Counted from the stretch's first letter, positions 43,553-53,161 are shown. The stretch is 64,000 nucleotides of DNA from Pseudomonas parasichuanensis (GCF_021601385.1 NZ_BQHO01000029.1:1-64000), one strand, 5' to 3'. A program made the numbers and translations. The notes: generated from the sequence alone by a model not told the origin.

Positions 43553-43571
43553 GGGGCCGCTGCGCGGCCCC
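43553..43571. terminator. Hairpin terminator between convergent genes
   Basis: An 8-bp stem GGGGCCGC/GCGGCCCC with a 3-base loop is followed by AATTT. It lies between the AraC gene stop and the convergent AhpD-like gene and could serve both. Confidence 0.7.
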
Positions 43572-43587
43572 AATTTGCGCCCAAGCC

Positions 43588-44025
43588 TTAGGCCGGCACC
43601 ATCGCAAAGCCCACGCCAAAGCGGTTCCAGGCATTGATGGTGGCGATGGCCAGGGTCAGGTTCGCCACTTCCTTGGGCTCGAAGTGTTCCTGCAGTGCCA
43701 GGTATTCATCCTGCGGCGCACCATGCTCGGGCAGGCGGGTCAGGCTCTCGACCCAGGCCAGGGCAGCCCGCTCGCGGGGGGTGAAGTAGCGGGTTTCGCG
43801 CCACACGCTCAAGGTCTGCAGGCGGGCCTCGGTTTCGCCGGCCTTGCGTGCATCGTTGGCGTGCAGGTTGACGCAGTAGGCGCAGCCGTTGATCTGCGAG
43901 GCGCGCAGGCGGATCAGTTCGAGCAGCGAATGCTCCAGCCCCGATTGGATCAGGGCCTGCTCGAGGCCGACCATGGCCTTGTAGGCTTCCGGGGCGGCTT
44001 TGGCCCATTCGATACGGTCGTGCAT
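43588..44025 (-). CDS. AhpD/carboxymuconolactone decarboxylase-family protein
   Basis: This 145-residue protein has the AhpD-like core with a redox pair and histidine (CAYCVNLHANDARKAGE, about 47-63). It begins MHDRIEWAKAAPEAYKAM and ends FGVGFAMVPA. Such proteins usually act as peroxidase-type reductases. TGGAGA lies before the ATG at 44025; an upstream in-frame reading is unsupported. It stands alone. Confidence 0.85.
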   Translation of the reverse strand: MHDRIEWAKAAPEAYKAMVGLEQALIQSGLEHSLLELIRLRASQINGCAYCVNLHANDARKAGETEARLQTLSVWRETRYFTPRERAALAWVESLTRLPEHGAPQDEYLALQEHFEPKEVANLTLAIATINAWNRFGVGFAMVPA

Positions 44026-44220
44026 GGTGGATCTCCAGAGAGGTGATAAGGCGTGGTGCCACCTTAACGCCACCCGCCAGCGCGCCGAATAGCCAATCCC
44101 ACGCTTTGCCAGGAGGCCAATCCGGCATTCGCCTGGCCACTGAGGTGCATCCAATCTCTTCATTTCTACCGCTGTGGCCAAGCCGGGATAATGGCCGGGT
44201 CAATCCCGGAGTACCGATTC

Positions 44221-44679
44221 ATGTCCGCAGAACACTTCATGCGCGAGGCCCTCGACCTGGCCCGCGCCAATATCCAGGCCGGTGGCCGCCCGTTCGGTGC
44301 CGTGCTGGTGTACCAGGGCCAGGTGATCGCCCGCGCCGTCAACGAGATCCACAGCACCCAGGACCCGACCAGCCACGCCGAGATGCAGGCTATCCGCCAG
44401 GCGGCCCAGGTGCTGGGCCGGGCACGCCTGGACGGGGCCGAGATCTACGCCAGCGGCCACCCGTGCCCGATGTGCCTGGCGGCCATGCACCTGTGCGGGA
44501 TCGAACGCGCCTGGTTCGCCTATGGCAACGACGAGGGCGAGCCCTATGGCCTGTCCACCGCCGCGGTGTATGCGCAGATGGCCCGCCCGCCGCAGCAGCA
44601 AAGCTTGCCGCTGCGGCCGCTGAAGCCCGCTGGCGAAGCGGGCCTTTATGCCCAGTGGCAGCAGGCCAGCCAGGCATGA
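44221..44679 (+). CDS. Nucleoside/guanine deaminase-family protein
   Basis: The 152-residue zinc hydrolase has the cytidine-deaminase-fold motifs HAEMQAI (zinc His and catalytic Glu, about 55) and PCPMC (zinc cysteines, about 84-88). It would deaminate a purine or nucleoside such as guanine. The start at 44221 follows CGGAGTACC. Its stop overlaps the MFS gene start as ATGA, so the pair may process and move the same type of compound. Confidence 0.87.
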   Translation: MSAEHFMREALDLARANIQAGGRPFGAVLVYQGQVIARAVNEIHSTQDPTSHAEMQAIRQAAQVLGRARLDGAEIYASGHPCPMCLAAMHLCGIERAWFAYGNDEGEPYGLSTAAVYAQMARPPQQQSLPLRPLKPAGEAGLYAQWQQASQA

Positions 44680-45869
44680 GGAACGCACTGAACCTGTTGC
44701 TGGTGGTGTTGCTGGCGCTGAACCTGCGGCCGATCCTCACCAGCATCGGCCCACTGCTCGAGCCCATGCGCCAGACCACCGGCCTGGGCTACCAGCAGGC
44801 GGCATTGCTGACGGCATTGCCGGTGCTGTGCATGGGCCTGGTGCCGCTGCTGCAACCCTGGCTGCGGCGCTGGCTGAGCGAGCATGGCGGCATGCTCGCC
44901 GGGTTGTCGGCGATTGCCCTGGCCTGCCTGTGGCGCCTGCAACTGGGCAGCGCCTGGGCACTGATCGCCAGTGCGGTGGTCGCCGGGCTGGGGGTGGCGC
45001 TGGTGCAGGGCATGATGCCGGGGCTGGTCAATCGCTGGTTCCCAACGCGGTTGGCGGCGACTATGGGCTTGTATTCGGCAGCCCTGATGACTGGAGGTGG
45101 CTTGGCGGCGGTGCTGGGCCCCTCGATCACCGCGCACTTTGGCCATTGGCAAGTTGGGCTGGGCGTCTGGGCCTTGCCCGCGCTGCTGGCGGTGGTCGCC
45201 TGGATTGCCCTGCGGCCACGCCATGCCACCCCAACGCTGGCAGGCGCGGGTGGAGGGCACTGGTTTGGCAATCGCCGCGCGTGGCTGCTGGCGCTGTACT
45301 TTGGCCTGATCAACGGCGGCTACACCAGCATGGTGGCCTGGCTGCCGGCCTATCACCTGGAGCATGGCGGCACGGCCCAGGGCGGCGGTGAACTGGTGGG
45401 GTTGATGACCCTCTTCCAGGTAACGGGTGCACTTGGCTTGCCGCTGTTGCTGCGCCGCCTGGCGGATCGTCGGCCTGGCTTGTGGTTGGCGCTGCTGATC
45501 CAGCTGGGTGGCTTCCTCGGCTTGCTGCTGGCACCGGCCAGCGCCATGGGCCTGTGGGTGGCGATGATCGGCCTGGGCCTGGGCGCCTGCTTCAGCCTCA
45601 GCCTGACGCTGACCCTCGAACACCTGCGCACGCCGGCCGCAGCCGGCAGCCTGGCGGCCTTCGTCCAGGGGGTGGGCTTCATCGTCACTGGCATCGTGCC
45701 GTACATCACCGGCTGGCTGCGCGATGTCAGCGGCGACTTCCAGGCGTCCTGGACCCTGCTGACCTGCACCGTGCTGGCCATGCTGCTGGTCACCGCGCGC
45801 TTCGCCCCGGATGGCTATGCCCGGGCCATCGCCCGGCCAGGGCAGACGGGCGCTGCAGCGCTCAACTGA
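44676..45869 (+). CDS. CynX/NimT-family MFS transporter
   Basis: This 397-residue inner-membrane protein has about twelve hydrophobic segments. It opens with LALNLRPILTSIGPLL, typical of CynX/NimT members, and contains GLYSAALMTGGGLAAVLGP. Members export cyanate-related or nitroimidazole-like compounds; the substrate here is unknown. It is coupled to the deaminase gene by ATGA and overlaps the convergent MocR gene by 8 bases. Confidence 0.87.
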   Translation: MRNALNLLLVVLLALNLRPILTSIGPLLEPMRQTTGLGYQQAALLTALPVLCMGLVPLLQPWLRRWLSEHGGMLAGLSAIALACLWRLQLGSAWALIASAVVAGLGVALVQGMMPGLVNRWFPTRLAATMGLYSAALMTGGGLAAVLGPSITAHFGHWQVGLGVWALPALLAVVAWIALRPRHATPTLAGAGGGHWFGNRRAWLLALYFGLINGGYTSMVAWLPAYHLEHGGTAQGGGELVGLMTLFQVTGALGLPLLLRRLADRRPGLWLALLIQLGGFLGLLLAPASAMGLWVAMIGLGLGACFSLSLTLTLEHLRTPAAAGSLAAFVQGVGFIVTGIVPYITGWLRDVSGDFQASWTLLTCTVLAMLLVTARFAPDGYARAIARPGQTGAAALN

Positions 45870-47295
45870 GGCGCTGCAGGGTATCGCGGACCCGGTCCAG
45901 CGCCGGGTCGATATCCAGCAGTTCGATGGCGCCGAAGCCCAGCAGCAACCCCGGGCGCACCGGGGCCTCGCTGAAAAACGGCGCCAACGAATAGAGCCCC
46001 ACCTCGACCTTGCGCGCCAGGTTGATCAGCAGCTCCACATCGACCCCCGGCTTGGCCAAGGCGCTCAGGTGGAAGCCGGCACTGGCCGGCACGGCCTCGA
46101 ACCAGGGCGCCAGGTCGCCGTCAAGGCGCGCCAGGATCCGCTCGCGGCGGGCGCTGTACACCTCGTGGCAGCGGCGGATGTGCTTGCTCAGGTGACCTTC
46201 GCCGATGAAGCGCGCCAAGGCCCATTGCTGCAGGCTCGGGCTGTGCCAGTCGGTCAGGTGCTTGGCCACGCAGGCGGCCTGCAGCACCGCCGGCGGCAGC
46301 ACCGCATAGCCCAGGCGCAATTCGGGCAGCAAGGTCTTGGAGAAGGTGCCGACATAGGCCACCAGCCCATGGCGGTCCAGGCGCTGCAAGGCTTCGGCGG
46401 CCGGCCCCTGGTAGCGGAACTCGCAGTCGTAGTCGTCCTCGATGATCAAGGCACCCAGCGCGGCGGCCCGGGCCAGCAACGCCTGGCGCCGCTGTGCGCC
46501 CATGGGCATGCCCAGCGGGAACTGGTGCGAGGGGGTGACGTAGATCAGCCGGGTACCGGCTTCGATCTGCTCCACGCACAGCCCCTCATCGTCCACCGGC
46601 ACCGACTGCACCTGTGCGCCGAGGGCCAGGAACAGTTGCCGGGCCGGTGGATAGCCGGGATCCTCCATGGCCACCTTGCAGCCCGGCTCGACCAGCACCC
46701 GGGCGATCAGGTCCAGGGCCTGCTGGGCACCATTGCACACCAGCACATCGGCGGCGCTGCAGTGCACGCCCCGGGCGAACGCGATGTGGTGGGCGATGGC
46801 TTCACGCAGCTCGGGCAGGCCCTGGGGCGAGAACTGCCGCTCGGTGTGCCGTTGGCTCCGTCGCAGGGCGTATTGCAGGCAACTGCGCCACTGGTCGTAG
46901 GGGAACTGCGCCTTGCTTGAAGCACCACCGATGAAGTCATAGCGCGAGGGGGCATCCAGCGCGCGGCGCCCCAGCACCGTGGCGCGCAATCGCCAGCGCT
47001 CCAGGGCGTCGGCAGCGGCTAGTGGGATCGCTTCGGCGGCGTTGGCCTGCACGGGCTGGCGAGGGGTGATGAAGGTGCCGCGGCCGACCACGCCGCTGAG
47101 CAGGTTGTCGTAGGTCAGGCGTGAGTAGGCTTCGGCCACGGTCTTGCGTGAAACGCCCAGTTGCTCGGCCAGCAGGCGGGTTGGCGGCAGTTGGGTGCCG
47201 GCGGCCAGGTGGCCGCTGTCGATGCCGGCGCGCAGCTGCTGGTAGAGCTGGTCGGCGAGGCCTTTGCGGCCTTCGAGGCGGATGTGCAGTTCCAT
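45862..47295 (-). CDS. MocR-type regulator (GntR DNA-binding domain plus aminotransferase domain)
   Basis: The 477-residue protein has an N-terminal winged helix (LADQLYQQLRAGI; LPPTRLLAEQLGVSRKTVAEAY) and a class I aminotransferase-fold domain with ALIIEDDYDCEFRY and the PLP lysine in GTFSKTLLPELRLGY. MocR proteins use PLP to sense an amino acid or vitamin B6 compound. The start at 47295 gives MELHIRLEG; a longer reading is unlikely. The convergent MFS gene overlaps its 3' end. The target is not evident from position. Confidence 0.9.
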   Translation of the reverse strand: MELHIRLEGRKGLADQLYQQLRAGIDSGHLAAGTQLPPTRLLAEQLGVSRKTVAEAYSRLTYDNLLSGVVGRGTFITPRQPVQANAAEAIPLAAADALERWRLRATVLGRRALDAPSRYDFIGGASSKAQFPYDQWRSCLQYALRRSQRHTERQFSPQGLPELREAIAHHIAFARGVHCSAADVLVCNGAQQALDLIARVLVEPGCKVAMEDPGYPPARQLFLALGAQVQSVPVDDEGLCVEQIEAGTRLIYVTPSHQFPLGMPMGAQRRQALLARAAALGALIIEDDYDCEFRYQGPAAEALQRLDRHGLVAYVGTFSKTLLPELRLGYAVLPPAVLQAACVAKHLTDWHSPSLQQWALARFIGEGHLSKHIRRCHEVYSARRERILARLDGDLAPWFEAVPASAGFHLSALAKPGVDVELLINLARKVEVGLYSLAPFFSEAPVRPGLLLGFGAIELLDIDPALDRVRDTLQRLS

Positions 47296-47389
47296 CGGGG
47301 GGCTGTGTCCGAAGCGCAGGGGTGTCAAAGCTTCGGGGTTCGCGCGGCAAGCTGCAAGAGGGCCGAACAGGCGGCCCTTGTGCAAAGGG

Positions 47390-47728
47390 TCAAAGGCGGG
47401 CGGTACTGATGGTGATGTAGCCCTTTTCCGGCAGGGCGATGCGGATCACCGTTTCATCCTCGGGCGCCTTGCGTTTCTGCCGGATGCTGATGCCATCGAT
47501 GGCCGCAGCCTGCATGTGCGCCGCAATGGCGCGCCCTTGTTCGTCGAAGAACGCTTCGCTGGCCAGCAGCTCGACGCGCTCGATCAGTTGGCGGGTGTGT
47601 TCGTCGGTGGCGCAGAAAAAACGCACGCCGGACAGGTGCGGGTTGTCATCGGGGTTGCTGACCTCATGGGCCAGCAGCTGGCGCAGGGTGTGTTGCAGGG
47701 CTTCGGTATCGCGGGCTTGGCTGGGCAT
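47390..47728 (-). CDS. Hypothetical protein, 112 residues
   Basis: I do not recognise the family. The protein is soluble, mainly helical at the start (ALQHTLRQLLAHEV), contains SGVRFFCATDEHTRQLIERVELLASEAF (positions about 33-60) and ends ALPEKGYITISTARL. The start at 47728 is the first Met after GAGGCC upstream. It lies between the MocR gene and the flavin reductase gene and is probably monocistronic. Confidence 0.65.
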   Translation of the reverse strand: MPSQARDTEALQHTLRQLLAHEVSNPDDNPHLSGVRFFCATDEHTRQLIERVELLASEAFFDEQGRAIAAHMQAAAIDGISIRQKRKAPEDETVIRIALPEKGYITISTARL

Positions 47729-47963
47729 GGTAGGGCCTCGTCGGGTGGGCTGGCCGCGCAGGGCGGGCATGACGACATCCAGGTCCGATCATGTTTTTGC
47801 AGGCGTAAGACGGAAAGCAGGCTGCTTCCGACTCAATTGTAGGAACAGTCCCAAATTATGCGAGTGACCCGAGCCCTGCCTTGATCCCGATCATCGCTGT
47901 CGCCGGTATGCCCGCTGCGGCACAATGGCCGACCTGCCCCCCTGCGTAGCACCGAGGTTTGCC

Positions 47964-48545
47964 ATGCACAGCCACTTCCAGCCCGTCGACCTGACCAAGG
48001 CCTATCGCCTGCTCAACCACGGCCCCACCGTGCTGGTTTCAGCCAGCCATGCCGGGGTCGACAACGTCATGGCCGCTGCCTGGGCCTGCGCCCTGGACTT
48101 CGACCCGCCCAAGGTGACCGTGGTCCTCGACAAGAGCGCCCGTGCCCGCCAGTTGGTGGAGGGCAGTGGCTGGTTCGTGCTGCAGGTGCCCAACGCTGCC
48201 CAGGCACGCCTCACCCACCAGGTGGGTAACCAGAGCCTGTTCGACCAGCCCGACAAGCTGGCGCGTATCGGTGTCGAGCTGGCCCGCGTCGCGGGGTTCG
48301 AGGCGCCGCTGGTCAACGGTTGCTCGGCCTGGCTGATGTGCCGGGTGATCGACGAGCCGCACAACCAGCAAACCTATGACCTGTTCATTGGCGAAGTGGT
48401 CGCGGCCTGGGCCGATGACCGGGTGTTCCGCGACGGGCATTGGGCCTACGAGCATGCCGACCCCGACTGGCGCAGCCTGCATTACGTGGCGGGCGGGCAC
48501 TTCTACGCCATCGGCGAGCCGCTGGTGATCGACCAGGGCGAATGA
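47964..48545 (+). CDS. Flavin reductase-family protein
   Basis: This 193-residue protein fits the FMN-binding flavin-reductase-like fold: TVLVSASHAGVDNVMAAAW then PPKVTVVLDKSARARQLVE, a typical flavin-binding arrangement, and VNGCSAWLMCRVID in the second half. It would bind FMN and reduce it with NAD(P)H or act with an oxygenase partner not seen here. It overlaps no gene; the next gene is convergent. Confidence 0.84.
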   Translation: MHSHFQPVDLTKAYRLLNHGPTVLVSASHAGVDNVMAAAWACALDFDPPKVTVVLDKSARARQLVEGSGWFVLQVPNAAQARLTHQVGNQSLFDQPDKLARIGVELARVAGFEAPLVNGCSAWLMCRVIDEPHNQQTYDLFIGEVVAAWADDRVFRDGHWAYEHADPDWRSLHYVAGGHFYAIGEPLVIDQGE

Positions 48546-48555
48546 AGCGAGCCCG

Positions 48556-49284
48556 TCATTCCTCGCAGCAGTGCGGCTTGCCAGGGGCGCCTTCATAGCG
48601 GTCGTGGTGGCGCACCCAGTCCATCGTCCCGCCTTCGTTGCGCCCCAGCGGGGCCAGGTCGAGGAAGTTGTAGGTATTGACCAGAATGTCCAGCCCGCGG
48701 GCGTAGGTGGAGTAGGAGTGATAGACGCTACCGTCACTGTCGCGAATGAACGCGCTCAAGCCCGGAAGCTCCGCCTCGCTGCCTGTGTAAGGTTCGTAGT
48801 TGTACTCGGCGCTGCCATCGGTGGCCACGCTCACGCCGAAGTCCTGGTTGAAGCGGCTGCCGTGGGAGGAGTACCAGGGGAAGCGCCAGCCCATGCGTTG
48901 GCGGAACGCCTGGAATTCGCCATAGGGGGCCCGTGATACCGCCACCAGCGACACGTCGTGGTGGGCCAGGTGCAGGTTGGCGCCGTCGAAATGGTCGGCG
49001 AGGAACGAGCAGCCCGGGCAGCCTTCGTTCCAGCCTTCGGCGAACATGAAGTGGTAGACCAGCAGCTGGCTGCGCCCGGCGAACAGGTCGGCCAGGGCGA
49101 GCTCACCGTCGGGGCCGTGGAAACGGTAGTTTTCCTCGACCCGAACCCAGGGCAGGGCACGGCGGGCCGCGGCGAGTTCATCGCGCTGGTGGGTGAGGGC
49201 TTTTTCATGCAGCCACAGCTGCCGGCGGGCGGCGAGCCATTGGCTGCGGGTGACCACCGGGTGATTGTTGACGGGCGTGTTCAT
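48556..49284 (-). CDS. DUF899 (thioredoxin-like) family protein
   Basis: The 242-residue protein matches the DUF899 family, with a thioredoxin-like core: LALADLFAGRSQLLVYHFMF, then a Cys pair GCPGCSF (about 88-94) in the redox-active place, MGWRFPWYSSHGSRFNQDFGV in the middle (about 131-151) and a C-terminal CCEE. The function is unproven; a redox or peroxide-related role is likely. It is convergent with the flavin reductase gene, 10 bases away. Confidence 0.84.
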   Translation of the reverse strand: MNTPVNNHPVVTRSQWLAARRQLWLHEKALTHQRDELAAARRALPWVRVEENYRFHGPDGELALADLFAGRSQLLVYHFMFAEGWNEGCPGCSFLADHFDGANLHLAHHDVSLVAVSRAPYGEFQAFRQRMGWRFPWYSSHGSRFNQDFGVSVATDGSAEYNYEPYTGSEAELPGLSAFIRDSDGSVYHSYSTYARGLDILVNTYNFLDLAPLGRNEGGTMDWVRHHDRYEGAPGKPHCCEE

Positions 49285-49748
49285 GGGGTGCGCTCCGCGC
49301 AGGGGGATTCATTGAGTGGTCGAATGGGGAGGGCGATGAATCGACAGGGTCGTGGCGGGGCGCGACGAGTGGTGGGGGTAGTTGTTCATGGCTTGAGAAA
49401 GTGTGTGGGCTGGCAGGTGCCTGACAGGACATCTTCAGCGCTCTTCAGCTCGAGGGCCGTCCGCGCGGCGCATCGCTGGCAAGCCAGCTCCACATCTGTT
49501 TCGGGCCAATTATGCCCGTGAAGGTACCGCTGCACGCCTTGGTGCATGTCTCAAGTCGGGCGAAGCGCCAGTGGTGCCCACCTCAATACCGCGTCGTACC
49601 AACAAGGCGGACAGTGATGACCTTGCAGGAGTGATTGGCCCGAAACAGATGTGGGAGCTGGCTTGCCAGCGATGCGCCGCGCGGGCGGCGCTCGATCTCA
49701 TAGGCGCTGCAAATCCCCCGGCATGCACCTGCCAGCCCATATGCAATC
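49285..49748. other. Gene-free region carrying a large inverted repeat
   Basis: The 464-base region contains the inverted repeat described separately and a promoter for the minus-strand DUF899 gene near 49285-49400. A reading frame through 49403-49801 crosses both repeat arms and is not credible as a gene. Confidence 0.6.
49461..49684. repeat. Near-perfect 50/51-base inverted repeat around 123 bases
   Basis: The left arm (49461-49510) and right arm (49634-49684) are reverse complements with a single one-base gap. Each arm contains a GAGCTGGCTTGCCAGC core, a REP-type palindrome. The right arm runs into the hairpin and CTCATAGGCGCTGCAAA tail also seen at 31739-31784. The structure resembles a REPIN with a long spacer. 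Confidence 0.85.
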
Positions 49749-50414
49749 TCAATCCTCTAACTGCATCCGCTCAATCAATGCCCACAACCGTGGATCATTG
49801 AAATCCTCGATCACCAGCTGTGCCCCAGCCTCATGCAGGCGCTCGGCTGTCTGCGTGGTAGCCAAGCCCACCGTAAGCATGCCGGCATCGCTGGCCGCCT
49901 TCACCCCCGGCAACGAATCCTCAAAGGCCAGCGCGTGCCCAGCTTCAGCCTGCAAGCGCTCTAACCCGGTGAGGTAGGGCAGCGGGTCCGGCTTGGGCCG
50001 GGCCAGCTCATCGGCCACCAGCACATGCTCGAAACGCCCACTCAGCCCCATGGCCGCGAGCATGTGCTCGGCGTTCAGGCGTGGGGCATTGGTCACCACG
50101 CACACGCCCACCTCGTGCTGCTGCGCATGATCGAGCAGCCGCAGCAGGCCGGGCAGGGGTTCCAGGCTCGGCGACAGTTCGCGGAACAGCGCCTCCTTGC
50201 GCTCGGCCAGGGCCTGGCGCTGGGCGGCGTCAGCCTGGGGGAACAGGTCGGCGAACAGCAAACCGTTGGAGCGGCCGCTCACCTGCAGGTCGAACTGCTC
50301 CTGGGTCAGATCGCGGCCATCGTAGTCGTGCAGGAGTTGGCGGAAGGCCTGCAGGTGCAGGGTGTCGGTATCGGTGAGTGTCCCATCGAGGTCGAACAGC
50401 AAGGCGGTGAGCAT
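49749..50414 (-). CDS. HAD-family phosphatase (beta-phosphoglucomutase-like)
   Basis: The 221-residue haloacid-dehalogenase-type hydrolase has the nucleophile motif DLDGTLTDTD (8-17), the VTNAP motif II, the Lys in RPKPDP and the acidic FEDSLPGVKAA motif. The helical cap between motifs I and II is typical of phosphoglycolate phosphatase and phosphoglucomutase-like enzymes. Substrate unknown. It is divergent from the lexA2 operon. Confidence 0.88.
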   Translation of the reverse strand: MLTALLFDLDGTLTDTDTLHLQAFRQLLHDYDGRDLTQEQFDLQVSGRSNGLLFADLFPQADAAQRQALAERKEALFRELSPSLEPLPGLLRLLDHAQQHEVGVCVVTNAPRLNAEHMLAAMGLSGRFEHVLVADELARPKPDPLPYLTGLERLQAEAGHALAFEDSLPGVKAASDAGMLTVGLATTQTAERLHEAGAQLVIEDFNDPRLWALIERMQLED

Positions 50415-50501
50415 CGGGCATCCTGGCGTTGAAGAATCAATTCAGCAGCATCATAGCCAAAGCCGACGACCAAGGGGGCTGTTCAGTGCTCCACAAAAAG
50501 A

Positions 50502-50513
50502 GTACAAGTGTGC
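50502..50513. promoter_or_regulatory. LexA2 box GTAC-N4-GTGC
   Basis: GTACAAGTGTGC fits GTAC-N4-GTGC, the operator I recall for the P. putida LexA2 cassette, which differs from the normal CTG-N10-CAG SOS box. It ends 3 bases before the lexA2 ATG, so LexA2 would repress its own operon. Confidence 0.8.
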
Positions 50514-50516
50514 TCC

Positions 50517-51125
50517 ATGGACAATCTGACCCCCAAACGCCGCGCCATTCTCGATTTCATTCGTGAGCGCATCATCGAACATGGCCAGCCGCCCTCGCTG
50601 GCCGATATCGCCGTACGCTTCGGTTTTGCCTCGCGCAGCGTGGCGCGCAAGCACATCACGGCCCTGTGTCAGGGCGGCTTCATTGACGTCACGCCCAACC
50701 AGGCGCGCGGTATCCGCCTGGCCGAACCGCTGCGCCGGCCGGAGATTCTCGAGCTGCCGGTGCTCGGCCAGGTCGCCGCTGGCGCGCCTATAGGCCCCGA
50801 CCTCGACATTCACGAGCAATTGCTGCTCGACCCCAGCCTGTTCCGCCGTACCCCCGACTACCTGCTCAAGGTGCGTGGCGACTCGATGGTCGACGACGGC
50901 ATCTTCGACGGCGACCTGGTCGGCATCCGCCAGCAGGGCGAGGCGCGCGACGGCCAGATCGTGGTCGCCCGGCTTGACGGCGAAGTCACCATCAAGCGCC
51001 TGCAGCACACCCGCGACGGCTACCGCCTGTTGCCACGCAACCCGAACTACCAACCCATCGACGTCGGCCCCGAGCACGAATTCTTCATCGAAGGCGTGTT
51101 CTGCGGCTTGCTGAGGCGTGACTGA
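50517..51125 (+). CDS. lexA2: LexA-family repressor LexA2
   Basis: The 202-residue repressor controls the mutagenesis operon that it heads. The N-terminal winged helix (PPSLADIAVRFGFASRSVARKH) binds DNA. The C-terminal S24 peptidase domain holds the self-cleavage site A88-G89, Ser123 in GDSMVDDG and Lys160 in EVTIKRL. DNA damage would trigger RecA-assisted cleavage. I chose ATG 50517 over the GTG at 50508 because the latter lies inside the operator. The gene overlaps imuA by one base. Confidence 0.93.
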   Translation: MDNLTPKRRAILDFIRERIIEHGQPPSLADIAVRFGFASRSVARKHITALCQGGFIDVTPNQARGIRLAEPLRRPEILELPVLGQVAAGAPIGPDLDIHEQLLLDPSLFRRTPDYLLKVRGDSMVDDGIFDGDLVGIRQQGEARDGQIVVARLDGEVTIKRLQHTRDGYRLLPRNPNYQPIDVGPEHEFFIEGVFCGLLRRD

Positions 51126-51736
51126 TGGGCGCGGTGGTCGACCTCGACCGGCTGCTCGACCAGCGCCAGGTGTGGCGCGGGCGGCAGGCTCAGGCCCGGC
51201 CGCTTGGCTTGCAGCCCAGCGGGCATGCCGCGCTCGATGCCCGGTTACCAGAGGGCGGCTGGCCCGCCGCGGCCTTGAGCGAGTTGCTGCTGGCCAGCCC
51301 AGGCGTGGGTGAACTGCAGTTGCTCTGGCCGACGCTGGCACGGTTGACCGCAGCCGGTGAGCGTGTCGTGCTGGTGGCTCCGCCCTTCATTCCCTATGCC
51401 CCGGCCTGGCAGGCCGCGGGTGTCGACTTGCGTTGGTTGGTGCAGGTCGACAGCGCGCACAACGATGCCCTGTGGGCCGCTGAGCAATGCCTGCGCTCGG
51501 GTAGCTGCGCGGCGGTGCTGTGCTGGCCGGCGCGCGCCGATGACAAGGCCTTGCGTCGGCTGCAGGTGGCTGCAGAAACCGGCAACGCGTTGGCGTTCGC
51601 TTGCCGTGAGCAGCAGGCCGCACTCAACCCGTCACCTGCCGCACTGCGGATCGCCATCGACACCCGTCCGGCCCAGTGGCGGGTGCTCAAGTGCCGGGGT
51701 GGCCTGCCCCCCGCCAACCCTATCGCCCGGGGTTGA
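51125..51736 (+). CDS. imuA: ImuA, SOS mutagenesis protein
   Basis: The 203-residue protein resembles RecA- and SulA-like ImuA: LPEGGWPAAALSELLLASPGVGELQLLWP (positions about 42-70) and LVQVDSAHNDALWAAEQCLRSG. In the family it supports ImuB and DnaE2 in translesion synthesis and SOS mutagenesis. The nucleotide-binding loop of RecA is not conserved. It starts at a one-base overlap with lexA2 and is followed by imuB after 6 bases. Confidence 0.9.
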   Translation: MGAVVDLDRLLDQRQVWRGRQAQARPLGLQPSGHAALDARLPEGGWPAAALSELLLASPGVGELQLLWPTLARLTAAGERVVLVAPPFIPYAPAWQAAGVDLRWLVQVDSAHNDALWAAEQCLRSGSCAAVLCWPARADDKALRRLQVAAETGNALAFACREQQAALNPSPAALRIAIDTRPAQWRVLKCRGGLPPANPIARG

Positions 51737-51742
51737 AGCACC

Positions 51743-53161
51743 ATGCTCTGGGCCTGCATCCTGTTCCCGCAGCTGGCGCTGGACAGCGTCCTGCGCCAGC
51801 GGGGCGACCCTGACACTCCTCTGGTGCTGCTGGGAGGGCCAGGCCAGCGCCGCGTGCTGCAGGCGGTCAGCCCGGCCGCCGCCAGGCTGGGGTTGCGCGC
51901 CGGGCAGGCGCTGACCGCTGCCCGCGCCCTGGCCGATGGTTTCACCTGCGTTGAAGTCGAGCCCGCGCGCATCGACCAATTGCAGCAGCTGCTGGCCGCC
52001 TGGGCCTACCGTTTCAGTGCTCAGGTCAGCCTGCACTACCCACGCGCGCTGTTGCTGGAGGTGGGTTCGAGCCTGCAGCTTTTCGGGCCCTGGCCCCTGT
52101 TCGAGGCGCGCCTGCGTGAAGAGCTCGCTGGGCTGGGCCTGCGCCAGCGCATCGTGCTGGCCAGCAACCCGGTGGCGGCGAGGATGCTCGCCAATGCTCA
52201 CGATGGGCTGGCCGTGACCAGTCCCGACGAGACCCGTGCGGCCTTGCTCGATCTAGCCATCGAACGGGCAGGCTTGCCCGCCGATGCCAGCGAAGCTTTT
52301 GCACGCATGGGCCTGCGCCGGTTGGGCCAGGTCGTGGCGCTGCCCCGTGACGCCCTGGCCCGACGCTTCAGCAGTCAGGTGCAATTGCACCTGGACCAAC
52401 TGCTTGGCCAGCGCTCGCTGGGGCTGGCGTTTTACCAACCGCCCGAGCGCTTCGAAGCGCGGCTGGAGCTGAACTTCGATGTCGAGTCGCACCAGGCCCT
52501 GCTGTTTCCCTTGCGCCGGCTGCTCAACGACCTGGCGGCGTTCCTCGCCGGGCGGGATTGCGGCGTGCAGCGCTTCGAGCTGTACCTGGAGCACGCCGAG
52601 GGCCCGGATACCGTGCTCAAGGTCGGCCTGCTGGCTGCCGAGCGTGATGCCGCACTGCTCTTTGAGCTGGCGCGCGGTCGTCTGGAACCCGTGCGCATTC
52701 CGGCGCCGGTCCGCAACCTGCGCCTGGTGGCCGCCGATCTGCCGCCTTTTGTGCCCCAGCACCAGGCGTTGTTCGACCCACGAGCCCAGCAGACGCAACC
52801 CTGGGAGCAACTGCGCGAGCGCCTGCGCGCACGGCTGGGCGACGAGGCCGTCAAGGGCCTGCGCGCCGAAGCCGATCACCGCCCTGAATGTGCCTGGCAA
52901 GGCGCGGAGCAGGGCGCCCAAGGCCAGTTGGTCATGGCGCCAGGCAGCCGCCCCGGCTGGTTGCTGCCCGAACCCCTACCGCTGCCCGAGGTTGGCGTGC
53001 AGCTGCTGGGGCACGCCGAGCGCATCGAGTCCGGTTGGTGGGACGGCGGTGATGTGCGGCGCGATTACTACCGTATCGAAACCCGCGATGGCCTGCGCGG
53101 CTGGGCCTTCCGTGACCTCGCGGCCCCTGGGCCGCTGTGGTTGCAAGGCTGGTTCGCGTGA
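51743..53161 (+). CDS. imuB: ImuB, Y-family polymerase-like protein
   Basis: The 472-residue protein has the Y-family fold ([29 protein letters not shown]; helix-hairpin-helix [12 protein letters not shown]) but starts [15 protein letters not shown] where an active polymerase carries its first catalytic aspartate. It is therefore expected to be a scaffold linking DnaE2 to the beta clamp rather than a polymerase. It overlaps dnaE2 by four bases (GTGA). Confidence 0.92.
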   Translation: MLWACILFPQLALDSVLRQRGDPDTPLVLLGGPGQRRVLQAVSPAAARLGLRAGQALTAARALADGFTCVEVEPARIDQLQQLLAAWAYRFSAQVSLHYPRALLLEVGSSLQLFGPWPLFEARLREELAGLGLRQRIVLASNPVAARMLANAHDGLAVTSPDETRAALLDLAIERAGLPADASEAFARMGLRRLGQVVALPRDALARRFSSQVQLHLDQLLGQRSLGLAFYQPPERFEARLELNFDVESHQALLFPLRRLLNDLAAFLAGRDCGVQRFELYLEHAEGPDTVLKVGLLAAERDAALLFELARGRLEPVRIPAPVRNLRLVAADLPPFVPQHQALFDPRAQQTQPWEQLRERLRARLGDEAVKGLRAEADHRPECAWQGAEQGAQGQLVMAPGSRPGWLLPEPLPLPEVGVQLLGHAERIESGWWDGGDVRRDYYRIETRDGLRGWAFRDLAAPGPLWLQGWFA

